Position numbers and translations under genes: made by a program. Below are positions 1 through 5,134 of a stretch of 5,958 bases of DNA, in pieces (the stretch's first letter is position 1; the number at the start of each line of letters is the position of its first letter). The stretch is from JAZSQZ01 sp045538175 (GTDB taxonomy: Bacteria; Bacillota; Clostridia; Christensenellales; UBA1242): NCBI GenBank assembly GCA_045538175.1, contig JAZSQZ010000094.1, forward strand, positions 1-5,958. The letters are read 5' to 3'. The notes beneath the pieces were generated by a model. That model ran no database searches, was not told the DNA's origin, and was given only the letters and a program-made list of their open reading frames with translations.

Positions 1-50
1 CAAGCAACGGGCTGTCCAAAAATTTTCTCCTTTTTCAAAAGAAACTTCTT

Positions 51-130
51 CCTTATTCACTATTACCTATTACTTTCCAAAAATCGACAAGTATTTTTAA
101 GGAATCGTGAATAGGGAATAGGGAATAAAG
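51..130. repeat. Long imperfect inverted repeat made of 7-base units
   Basis: The left arm (about 51-78) and right arm (about 101-130) fold into a long imperfect hairpin. CCTATT at 66-71 pairs with AATAGG at 110-115, TATT at 61-64 with AATA at 117-120, and TTATT at 53-57 with AATAA at 124-128. The tip is AAAAAT (79-84) pairing with ATTTTT (93-98). Both arms have a 7-base period (GAATAGG units on the right, TATTNCC-like units on the left). No reading frame is evident. It resembles a small dispersed non-coding repeat or MITE-like hairpin, but copy number cannot be judged from one window. Confidence 0.55.
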
Positions 131-131
131 T

Positions 132-167
132 AAAATCGACAAGATTCTGTCGAACCTCGTCGATTTT
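132..167 (-). terminator. Terminator of the minus-strand tRNA operon
   Basis: AAAATCGAC (132-140) pairs with GTCGATTTT (159-167), a 9-base-pair stem that begins directly after the CCA end of the CAU tRNA when read on the minus strand. The 3' side on the minus strand runs into GATTTTACTTTATT. The T-run is interrupted, so the hairpin may serve both for termination and for 3' processing. AAATCGACAAG at 133-143 also occurs at 81-91 inside the neighbouring repeat. Confidence 0.6.
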
Positions 168-244
168 TGGTGGGCCTTCAGGGACTCGAACCCCGGACCG
201 ACCGGTTATGAGCCGGTTGCTCTAACCAACTGAGCTAAAGGCCC
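168..244 (-). tRNA. tRNA with CAU anticodon (elongator Met or Ile2)
   Basis: A complete 77-base cloverleaf lies on the minus strand. The acceptor stem is GGGCCTT/AAGGCCC, the D stem GCTC/GAGC, the anticodon stem ACCGG/CCGGT with loop CTCATAA, and the T loop is TTCGAGT. The discriminator is A and CCA is encoded. The anticodon CAT is at 208-210 (complement). It is not initiator-like in its acceptor end. CAU can mean elongator methionine, or isoleucine-AUA if C34 becomes lysidine, and sequence alone does not settle which. It lies 28 bases downstream of tRNA-Pro and is probably co-transcribed with it. Confidence 0.93.
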
Positions 245-272
245 AAAGTAAACCTATCAACTAAAGTTTTAA

Positions 273-348
273 TGGTCGGGGTGGAGAGACTCGAACTCCC
301 GACCCCATGGTCCCAAACCACGTGCGCTACCAACTGCGCTACACCCCG
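273..348 (-). tRNA. tRNA-Pro(UGG)
   Basis: A 76-base cloverleaf on the minus strand. The acceptor stem is CGGGGTG/CACCCCG, the D arm contains AGCGCAGTTGGTAGCGC, the anticodon loop is TTTGGGA with anticodon TGG (complement of 313-315), the T loop is TTCGAGT, and the discriminator A is followed by an encoded CCA. It is the first gene of the two-tRNA operon, a short distance downstream of a strong promoter. Confidence 0.95.
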
Positions 349-366
349 ATTTCAGTTGACTTTCAA

Positions 367-395
367 ATAATACAACATTAAGAAAGAAATGTCAA
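367..395 (-). promoter_or_regulatory. Promoter of the tRNA-Pro/tRNA-CAU operon
   Basis: On the minus strand TTGACA (complement of 390-395) is followed after exactly 17 bases by TATTAT (complement of 367-372). This is a near-perfect sigma-A promoter, with transcription expected to start about 12 bases before the 5' end of tRNA-Pro. Confidence 0.85.
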
Positions 396-534
396 CAAAA
401 ATTTTAAAATTTTTTTAATTTTTTTTAAAAATATTTTTTTAATAATTTTCTACAAATTTAGTGTCGTTTTTACAAAGTAACTTAAACCACTTTTTTTTAG
501 ATAAACTAAACTGATTATGGTAAAGGAGAACAAT

Positions 535-843
535 ATGGAAATAAAACACAGAGTATATAACAGTGTCTTGTATGTATCTCTAAATGGTGAGTTAGACGAG
601 AGCACAGCCAAGCACACAAGCAGAACATTAGATAATATATTGCTTAACGAAAACTTTAGACAAGTGATTTTGGATTTATCAGAAATGGGTTTTATGGATA
701 GCACAGGCATAGGGGTGCTTATAGGAAGATATAAAAAAATGAAAGATATGGGTGTTGGAATGTTTATAACAAATCCATCATATCACGCCGAAAAGATTTT
801 CAAATTAACAGGGCTATACGATATTATGCCTAAAATTTCTTAA
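535..843 (+). CDS. spoIIAA: Anti-sigma F factor antagonist SpoIIAA
   Basis: A 102-residue STAS-domain anti-anti-sigma factor of the forespore sigma-F switch. In the known system unphosphorylated SpoIIAA binds SpoIIAB and releases sigma-F; SpoIIAB inactivates it by phosphorylating one serine, and SpoIIE reverses this. The phosphorylation loop is visible as LSEMGFMDSTGIGVLIGRYK, with the likely acceptor Ser56 in the DST motif (Ser58 in Bacillus subtilis). I chose ATG 535 because AAAGGAG at 522-528 is optimally spaced before it. An in-frame ATG at 517 would add MVKENN but lacks a ribosome binding site and would put the Shine-Dalgarno inside the gene. It is the first gene of the spoIIA operon, with 11 bases to spoIIAB. 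Length and gene order match the family. Confidence 0.95.
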   Translation: MEIKHRVYNSVLYVSLNGELDESTAKHTSRTLDNILLNENFRQVILDLSEMGFMDSTGIGVLIGRYKKMKDMGVGMFITNPSYHAEKIFKLTGLYDIMPKIS

Positions 844-854
844 AGGAGAATAGT

Positions 855-1307
855 ATGGAAAAAATAAATGAAATGGAAATAAAGTTTAAGGCAATCTCTC
901 AAAACGAATCGTTTGCAAGAGCAGTAGTTTCTGGGTTTTGTATAAATACAGGTCTTACCGTTGACGAGTTGACAGACATAAAAACTGCTGTGTCCGAAGC
1001 CGTCACAAACTCAGTTGTGCACGCATACCCAAATAAAAATGGTTATATCTATATGAAGGTGGAGTTGTACAAAAGTTATATAAATATAGAAATAAAAGAT
1101 GATGGGGTGGGGATAGAAAATATACAAAAAGCAAGAGAGCCATTTTTTACAACCAAGCCAAATGAAGATAGAAGTGGTATGGGTTTTACCGTAATGGAAA
1201 GTTTTATGGATAGTCTTGAAATTTTAAAAAATGCCGATAAAGGTTTAGTTGTTAAAATGAAAAAATTTATAAAAAACGACAGCGTGGTTTTAAGTGAAAC
1301 TGTCTAA
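855..1307 (+). CDS. spoIIAB: Anti-sigma F factor / serine kinase SpoIIAB
   Basis: A 150-residue GHKL-type ATPase (about 146 in Bacillus subtilis). It holds sigma-F inactive in an ATP complex and phosphorylates SpoIIAA. The N-box is SEAVTNSVVHAY at about residues 47-58, with Glu48 and Asn52 in the catalytic and magnesium-binding positions. The G1 box is KDDGVGI (81-87), and the ATP lid and G2 region is FFTTKPNEDRSGMGFTVMES (about 97-116). AAAGGAG at 842-848 overlaps the spoIIAA stop and sits 6 bases before ATG, which implies coupled translation. The nucleotide-binding residues look intact, so the switch should work. Isoleucine is mostly encoded by ATA (10 of 13), unlike the gene at 2313-3503. 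Confidence 0.95.
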   Translation: MEKINEMEIKFKAISQNESFARAVVSGFCINTGLTVDELTDIKTAVSEAVTNSVVHAYPNKNGYIYMKVELYKSYINIEIKDDGVGIENIQKAREPFFTTKPNEDRSGMGFTVMESFMDSLEILKNADKGLVVKMKKFIKNDSVVLSETV

Positions 1308-1318
1308 GGGGGAAAGCG

Positions 1319-2038
1319 TTGTTAGAGTATGATAAAACAATAGAATACATTTTAAAGGCGCAAAATGGCGACGAGACGGCAAAAACCATACTAATCGAAG
1401 AGAATTCTCCACTCGTGAAAAGTATCGTCAAAAGGTATAAAAACAAGGGCGTAGATTATGATGATTTGTATCAATTAGGGTGCGTTGGGTTCTTAAAAGC
1501 AATCAATAATTTTGACCCAAATTACGAAGTAAAATTCTCAACATATGCAGTCCCCATGATTGCAGGAGAAATAAAAAGATTCTTAAGAGACGATGGCAGT
1601 ATAAAAGTTTCAAGGTCGATTAAAGGTATGTATTACCAAATGCAAAAGTATATTGAAAAAAGAAAAGTTGAAGATAACGAAATTCCAACAACCGAAGAAC
1701 TCTCAAAAAAGTTTAATGTAGAAGAAGCCGAAATATTTTTTATAATGGAATCTTCTCATATGCCGGTATCCCTTTATGAAGAAGTCGGCAAAGACGGTGG
1801 CGGTCAAACCCTAATAGATAAAGTGGGAGATATAGAAGATAACGAAAAACTTATAAATAAAATCGTTATAAAAGACCTGCTTAAAAGTTTAGATAGTAAA
1901 GATAGGAAAATTATAATGTTAAGATACTTTAGAGATAAAACCCAAAGCGAAGTTGCCGAAATGTTAAAAGTGTCTCAAGTGCAAGTAAGTAGACTAGAAA
2001 ACAAAATTTTATCAAAATTAAAATCAAAGTTAGAATAA
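1319..2038 (+). CDS. sigF: RNA polymerase sporulation sigma factor SigF
   Basis: A 239-residue sigma-70 family factor of the SigF/SigG class that directs early forespore transcription. Region 2 covers about residues 25-95, including YQLGCVGFLKAINNFD and FSTYAVPMIAGEIKRFLRDD. Region 3 lies near 98-150. Region 4 lies near 185-236, with the helix-turn-helix TQSEVAEMLKVSQVQVSRLE at 208-227. FLRDDGSIKVSRS and the position after spoIIAB favour SigF over SigG. The start is a TTG at 1319, six bases after GGGGG of an AAGGGGG Shine-Dalgarno that touches the spoIIAB stop; the nearby ATG at 1329 is out of frame. The N-terminus is about 15 residues shorter than in Bacillus subtilis (255 residues there). 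The gene ends at a terminator, so no spoVA gene is co-transcribed. Confidence 0.95.
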   Translation: MLEYDKTIEYILKAQNGDETAKTILIEENSPLVKSIVKRYKNKGVDYDDLYQLGCVGFLKAINNFDPNYEVKFSTYAVPMIAGEIKRFLRDDGSIKVSRSIKGMYYQMQKYIEKRKVEDNEIPTTEELSKKFNVEEAEIFFIMESSHMPVSLYEEVGKDGGGQTLIDKVGDIEDNEKLINKIVIKDLLKSLDSKDRKIIMLRYFRDKTQSEVAEMLKVSQVQVSRLENKILSKLKSKLE

Positions 2039-2039
2039 A

Positions 2040-2067
2040 TAGCAGACACAAGTTGTCTGTTATTTTT
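2040..2067 (+). terminator. Terminator of the spoIIA operon
   Basis: A 9-base-pair stem, TAGCAGACA (2040-2048) with TGTCTGTTA (2054-2062) including one G-U pair, has a 5-base loop and is followed by five Ts. It begins directly after the sigF stop codon and ends the operon before the promoter of tRNA-Ala. Confidence 0.85.
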
Positions 2068-2077
2068 ATAAAAACCG

Positions 2078-2106
2078 TTGCAATTTTTAAAAGTTTAATA
2101 TATACT
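2078..2106 (+). promoter_or_regulatory. Promoter of tRNA-Ala
   Basis: TTGCAA (2078-2083), a 17-base spacer, then TATACT (2101-2106). Transcription would start near 2113, about 10 bases before the mature tRNA 5' end. Confidence 0.7.
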
Positions 2107-2122
2107 ACTTTACGTAACTTAA

Positions 2123-2198
<76 letters not shown>

Positions 2199-2202
2199 AA
2201 AT

Positions 2203-2237
2203 AAAAAAGAACATCTGCTTTGGTGTTCTTTTTTTAT
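2203..2237 (+). terminator. Terminator of tRNA-Ala
   Basis: AAAAAAGAACA (2203-2213) pairs perfectly with TGTTCTTTTTT (2224-2234) around a 10-base loop, and the T-run continues past the stem. It starts 4 bases after the tRNA CCA end. Confidence 0.9.
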
Positions 2238-2244
2238 AAAAATC

Positions 2245-2273
2245 TTGTAAAGTATATTGTTTTGATATATAAT
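2245..2273 (+). promoter_or_regulatory. Promoter of the RyR-like gene
   Basis: TTGTAA (2245-2250), a 17-base spacer, then a perfect TATAAT (2268-2273). The predicted start is near 2280. It lies just after the tRNA-Ala terminator, so the downstream gene is an independent unit. Confidence 0.8.
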
Positions 2274-2280
2274 TAAATTA

Positions 2281-2299
2281 GGTGAGAAATTTCTACACC
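2281..2299 (+). promoter_or_regulatory. Stem-loop at the extreme 5' end of the mRNA
   Basis: GGTG (2281-2284) pairs with CACC (2296-2299), and the stem continues through AGAA with TTCT past a single bulged A. Transcription is predicted to begin at about 2280, so the transcript would start with this hairpin, followed by AAAGGAG and the ATG at 2313. Such 5'-terminal stems can protect mRNA from decay; that role is an inference here. Confidence 0.45.
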
Positions 2300-2312
2300 G
2301 AAAGGAGCAGAT

Positions 2313-3503
2313 ATGAATACAGTTCCATTTTTTAGTAGACCAAGGTATTTTCTTACAACTGAGCGATACAAGATGATGCAATATGGTTCGGAAGGTTGGT
2401 ATTTAACAACATTGGCAAAAGAAAGCAGTCGTTCTTTCCACTATTCATGGAGAGATGATTTGATTACTGCAAAAGGCGAAGAATATCAACACTTTAGACC
2501 ACTTAAAGATGATGCTGTTGCAACTCAAATTAGAGCATTGTATGACTCAGGAAATTTTTCACTTGCCGAAGCTGGTAGAATTTTAAACCCTGATTGTGAA
2601 GAAGAACTTGTTTCTCCAGATGGTAAAGATTTATTCTTGTTTGGTGATGACGGTTCTGTTAAGTTCGACTTGATTAGGGTTGACTTTGACCACTTAACAC
2701 AAAAATGGCAAGATGCAAACTTTGATGCAGCGATGTTTGCTTTGTGTTTGGTTCAGGATTGTATTTGGCATCAAGTTCCATTTACTTTTGAAAACTTTGA
2801 AAAAATGTCATCGGATATCCACGAATATTGGTGTGAAAATAATAATTATCCTGGACAATCAGCAAAACTTATGACAATTTATAAAAACTTGCCGGTTGAC
2901 GCCTTAAGAAACAACCAAAAGGATAAGGATAGAGCACACATCGGTTTAACAGTTGGAAGTTTAAGTTTGCCTTTAACTGAAGCATCTAAGAACAGACAAA
3001 TTGTTTTAAACGCTATGAATGCTATATTTAAACATTACCAAGAAAACGGAATGCTAGACCCAAGATTTTCAGAGCAACTTGAATCTTTGCAAACACAAAT
3101 TGACCAAAAGAATGTTGAAGATTTTACAAAATACAAAATACTTCAGTCACAAACAAAAGAGCAACTTGTGGTGTTATTGCAAGATAAAACAGAAGTAGAC
3201 CTTGAAACATTTGAAGGGTTGGCAGCAGTTTTCCACGATCAATGGAGAAGTATCTACGGAGAAGACCAAGACGCAAACATTGTTTTAGACTACGATAAAC
3301 TTCCTGTAAACGACCCATTGTTTAACCAAAAACAATTTTCAAGAGAGTGTGTACAAACATTTTTAGGTGAAATGGTACAAGAAGGATTGATTCCAGAAAC
3401 TGTTACAGAAAGTGTCGCAGGTCTTGAAAAAGAAATTGCAGCACAAAACCAAGCAGACTTTTTGTTGTATCAACAAGCACAAACTGACACACCAACTGAA
3501 TAA
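2313..3503 (+). CDS. Uncharacterised protein with two RyR-like repeats
   Basis: A 396-residue soluble protein with no evident signal peptide or membrane segment; I do not recognise it as a named gene. It carries an internal duplication. Residues 162-207 and 300-344 share FE-x6-H-x2-W (HEYW at 170-173, HDQW at 308-311), then after about 16 residues Y-x2-LPV, then NQK and an Arg with identical spacing (LPV 193-195, NQK 201-203, R207; LPV 330-332, NQK 338-340, R344). HxxW followed by a Leu-Pro turn and (N/E)QKDKDR resembles the RyR domain, known from ryanodine receptors and bacterial or phage proteins. That assignment is inference from memory of the consensus. The N-terminal 130 residues are aromatic-rich and unassigned; the tail is Gln-rich. 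AAAGGAG at 2301-2307 lies 5 bases before ATG. It has its own promoter and terminator. Isoleucine codons avoid ATA (2 of 16), unlike the spoIIA genes, suggesting high expression or different origin. Confidence 0.85.
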   Translation: MNTVPFFSRPRYFLTTERYKMMQYGSEGWYLTTLAKESSRSFHYSWRDDLITAKGEEYQHFRPLKDDAVATQIRALYDSGNFSLAEAGRILNPDCEEELVSPDGKDLFLFGDDGSVKFDLIRVDFDHLTQKWQDANFDAAMFALCLVQDCIWHQVPFTFENFEKMSSDIHEYWCENNNYPGQSAKLMTIYKNLPVDALRNNQKDKDRAHIGLTVGSLSLPLTEASKNRQIVLNAMNAIFKHYQENGMLDPRFSEQLESLQTQIDQKNVEDFTKYKILQSQTKEQLVVLLQDKTEVDLETFEGLAAVFHDQWRSIYGEDQDANIVLDYDKLPVNDPLFNQKQFSRECVQTFLGEMVQEGLIPETVTESVAGLEKEIAAQNQADFLLYQQAQTDTPTE

Positions 3504-3521
3504 AAATTTTAATAACTTAAG

Positions 3522-3570
3522 CAAAACCATTTTTAAACTTACAATAAGTTTGATTTTGGTTTTGTTTTTT
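3522..3570 (+). terminator. Terminator of the RyR-like gene
   Basis: CAAAACCA (3522-3529) pairs with TGGTTTTG (3557-3564), with an inner stem AAACTT (3535-3540) with AAGTTT (3546-3551), followed by TTTTTT (3565-3570). From here to the next promoter at 3682 I see no gene. Confidence 0.85.
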
Positions 3571-3681
3571 ATATAATAAAAACATAAAAAATGGAAAAGA
3601 TTTGCAAATACAATGACTTTATAACACATATAAAATAATTTTATTATTAAGTTGGTCAAAGATTTTTGAGTTTTTTATTTA

Positions 3682-3710
3682 TTGACAAAGATATTTTTAT
3701 AACATATAAT
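3682..3710 (+). promoter_or_regulatory. Consensus promoter of the trpL-trpB unit
   Basis: TTGACA (3682-3687), exactly 17 bases, then TATAAT (3705-3710): a perfect sigma-A consensus promoter. The start is expected near 3717, giving about 220 bases of leader before trpB. A promoter this strong fits a gene whose control is exerted after initiation, by attenuation, rather than by a weak or repressed promoter. No obvious operator palindrome overlaps it. Confidence 0.9.
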
Positions 3711-3741
3711 GTAAATAGATTTAAGAAAGGAGAAATTTTTA

Positions 3742-3774
3742 ATGTTTAATTCATTTACATGGTGGCGCAAATAA
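3742..3774 (+). CDS. trpL: Tryptophan leader peptide MFNSFTWWRK
   Basis: A 10-residue reading frame, MFNSFTWWRK, with two adjacent Trp codons at 3760-3765 and a TAA at 3772-3774. A strong Shine-Dalgarno, AGAAAGGAG (3724-3732), lies 9 bases before the ATG, and the frame begins about 25 bases after the predicted transcription start. The WWR motif is the same as in the Escherichia coli trpL peptide, which ends GWWRTS. Downstream lie alternative RNA stems and a terminator ahead of trpB. The peptide itself is probably functionless; ribosome position on its Trp codons is the sensor. Short frames can occur by chance, but the ribosome binding site, tandem Trp codons, structured leader and trpB target together make this call strong. 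Confidence 0.88.
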   Translation: MFNSFTWWRK

Positions 3775-3778
3775 TTTA

Positions 3779-3887
3779 AGTATTCGTAAACTATGGTGTT
3801 TTGCGAATGCTTTTTTACGCGTCGCAAAACATATAAATGGATTAGGTATTTTATATATATAAATTCAATGCCCGTTGGTATGTTTTG
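3779..3887 (+). promoter_or_regulatory. Attenuator switch: alternative stems A:B, B:C and C:D
   Basis: Four segments can pair in mutually exclusive ways. A (3779-3791) pairs with B (3798-3811) over about 12 base pairs with two G-U pairs. B also pairs perfectly over 9 bases with C (GTTTTGCGA 3798-3806 with TCGCAAAAC 3822-3830). C also pairs perfectly over 9 bases with D (CAAAACATA 3825-3833 with TATGTTTTG 3879-3887). D forms the inner part of the terminator stem at 3871-3906. Inferred model: a ribosome stalled on the Trp codons leaves A free, so A:B forms, C captures D, the terminator cannot fold and trpB is transcribed. With ample Trp, a ribosome at the stop codon covers the start of A, B:C forms, and the terminator folds. 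The ribosome geometry is approximately right, since A begins 4 bases after the stop codon. Confidence 0.75.
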
Positions 3888-3916
3888 TCTTAAAACAATC
3901 AACGGGTTTTTATTTT
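3871..3916 (+). terminator. Attenuator terminator upstream of trpB (stem D:E)
   Basis: CCCGTTG (3871-3877) pairs with CAACGGG (3900-3906). The stem continues through a G-U pair and one bulge into GTTTT (3882-3886) with AAAAC (3892-3896) around a 5-base loop. TTTTTATTTT (3907-3916) follows. It is the most GC-rich stem in this leader and lies 24 bases before the trpB start, so it can only make sense as a conditional terminator. Confidence 0.9.
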
Positions 3917-3939
3917 AATTTAAAAGGAATTTATGTATT

Positions 3940-5109
3940 ATGAAAAAAGGATATTTTGGTGAATTTGGTGGCAGTTTTGTTTCAAACCAAATTCAAAAAG
4001 AGTTAGATAAAATAGAAAAGGAATATTTAATCTTAAAAAACAATAAAGAATTTAAAAAAGAATTACAACTTCTTAGGAAATATTTTCAAGGAAGACCAAC
4101 ACCTATGTATTACTGCAAAAACTTAACAGAGAGCATAGGTGGTGCAAAAATTTATTTAAAAAGAGAAGACTTAAACCATACAGGTGCACACAAAATAAAT
4201 CACGCAATAGGAGAAGCGTTGCTTGCAAAATATTTAGGCAAAACAAAAATTATTGCCGAAACAGGTGCTGGTCAACACGGCGTTGCAATTGCAACCGTTT
4301 GTGCCCGTATGGGACTTGGGTGTGAAGTGCATATGGGAAGTGTCGACATACAAAAACAAAAAATAAATGTTGAAAAAATGAAGTTGCTAGGGGCAGAAGT
4401 TGTGTCGGTTGACTTTGGGTCAAAATCTCTAAAGGAAGCAGCACAAAGTGCACTTGATTCCTATGCAAAACAATTAGATACATCAATTTATTGTATAGGC
4501 TCGGTTGTAGGTCCACACCCATTTCCAACAATAGTTAAAGATTTTCAAAGCGTAATAGGAAAAGAAGCAAAAAAACAACTAAAAGTACTTGAAGGCAAAA
4601 ACCCAGACTATATTGTAGCGTGCGTTGGTGGTGGGTCAAATGCTATGGGAATATTTAATGACTTTCTAAAAGAAAAAGAAGTAAATCTAATCGGTGTCGA
4701 ATCTCTAGGCAGGGGCGAAGGAGTAGGGGACAACTCGGCAACCATAAAATTTGGCGTAACAGATATATACGACGGCTATAAAACAAAAGTTATCAAAAAC
4801 GATAAAGGCGAAGTTGCCGAAGCATATTCAATCGCAAGTGGACTCGATTACCCGGGTGTAGGGCCAGAGCACGCCTACCTTAATCAAATAAAAAGAGTAG
4901 AATATGTCACTGTAAACGATAAAGAGTGCCTTGACGCCTTTTATACATTATCTAAAGTTGAAGGAATTATTCCAGCCCTAGAGAGCTCTCACGCGGTCGC
5001 ATACGGACTTAAACTTGCAAAAAAACTAGATAAAGACAAAATTGTTTTAATAAACTTATCCGGTAGAGGAGATAAAGATGTCGAATTTGTTTTATCTTTA
5101 AATAATTAA
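3940..5109 (+). CDS. trpB: Tryptophan synthase beta chain, solitary TrpB
   Basis: A 389-residue PLP-dependent enzyme that condenses indole with L-serine to L-tryptophan. The length is normal for the TrpB1 class and the core looks intact. GYFGEFGGSFV lies at the N-terminus. The PLP lysine is Lys85 in HTGAHKIN, the catalytic Glu is Glu107 in ETGAGQHG, the phosphate-binding loop is GGGSNA (230-235), Asp303 lies in GLDYPGVGPEH, Glu348 in PALESSHA, and Ser374 in NLSGRGDKD contacts the PLP ring nitrogen. The protein contains no tryptophan residue. AAAAGGA (3922-3928) precedes the ATG at 3940 with 11-base spacing, a little long. No trpA follows; a terminator does, so indole must come from elsewhere (a distant trpA, or uptake). 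Expression appears to be controlled by the Trp leader and attenuator upstream. Confidence 0.97.
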   Translation: MKKGYFGEFGGSFVSNQIQKELDKIEKEYLILKNNKEFKKELQLLRKYFQGRPTPMYYCKNLTESIGGAKIYLKREDLNHTGAHKINHAIGEALLAKYLGKTKIIAETGAGQHGVAIATVCARMGLGCEVHMGSVDIQKQKINVEKMKLLGAEVVSVDFGSKSLKEAAQSALDSYAKQLDTSIYCIGSVVGPHPFPTIVKDFQSVIGKEAKKQLKVLEGKNPDYIVACVGGGSNAMGIFNDFLKEKEVNLIGVESLGRGEGVGDNSATIKFGVTDIYDGYKTKVIKNDKGEVAEAYSIASGLDYPGVGPEHAYLNQIKRVEYVTVNDKECLDAFYTLSKVEGIIPALESSHAVAYGLKLAKKLDKDKIVLINLSGRGDKDVEFVLSLNN

Positions 5110-5110
5110 A

Positions 5111-5134
5111 AAAAGACCTTTAAGGTCTTTTTTT
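5111..5134 (+). terminator. Bidirectional terminator between trpB and the small minus-strand gene
   Basis: AAAAGACC (5111-5118) pairs with GGTCTTTT (5124-5131) around TTTAA. A T-run follows on the plus strand, and the A-run on the other side (from about 5107) gives a T-run on the minus strand. It closes trpB and the convergent gene at 5134-5244. Confidence 0.88.

Noticed and set aside
1..30. Minus-strand TTG with AAAGGAG upstream at the left edge
   Set aside because: Only a handful of codons are in the window, so a gene cannot be supported.
517..534. Upstream in-frame ATG extending SpoIIAA by six residues
   Set aside because: It has no ribosome binding site, while AAAGGAG at 522-528 fits the ATG at 535, which also gives the usual family length.
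450..710. Minus-strand open frame of 86 codons
   Set aside because: It is antisense to the start of spoIIAA, and its hydrophobic composition reflects AT-rich antisense sequence.
3550..3577. TTGATT-16-TATAAT promoter-like pair
   Set aside because: It lies inside the RyR-like gene terminator, and no gene follows before the far better promoter at 3682.
3591..3638. 15-codon frame MEKICKYNDFITHIK between the RyR-like terminator and the trp promoter
   Set aside because: No ribosome binding site and no convincing promoter; this length is expected by chance in AT-rich DNA.
3363..3659. Minus-strand open frame of 98 codons
   Set aside because: It overlaps the RyR-like gene 3' end and its terminator; its Leu/Phe/Lys-rich composition is typical of antisense AT-rich DNA.
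3760..3772. TGGTGGCGC resembling a T-box core motif
   Set aside because: It lacks the full AGGGTGGNACCGCG consensus, lies only about 45 bases from the transcription start with no room for a stem I and specifier loop, and is explained by the Trp-Trp-Arg codons.
3675..3902. Minus-strand open frame of 75 codons
   Set aside because: It covers the trp promoter, leader peptide and attenuator on the opposite strand and has no family features.
3933..3962. Nine-codon frame MYYEKRIFW overlapping the trpB start and ending in a Trp codon
   Set aside because: It is closer to the AAAAGGA site than the trpB ATG and could conceivably couple translation, but a single Trp codon and no structure give no support beyond chance.
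4250..4531. Minus-strand open frame of 93 codons inside trpB
   Set aside because: Shadow of a well-supported trpB with intact catalytic motifs.
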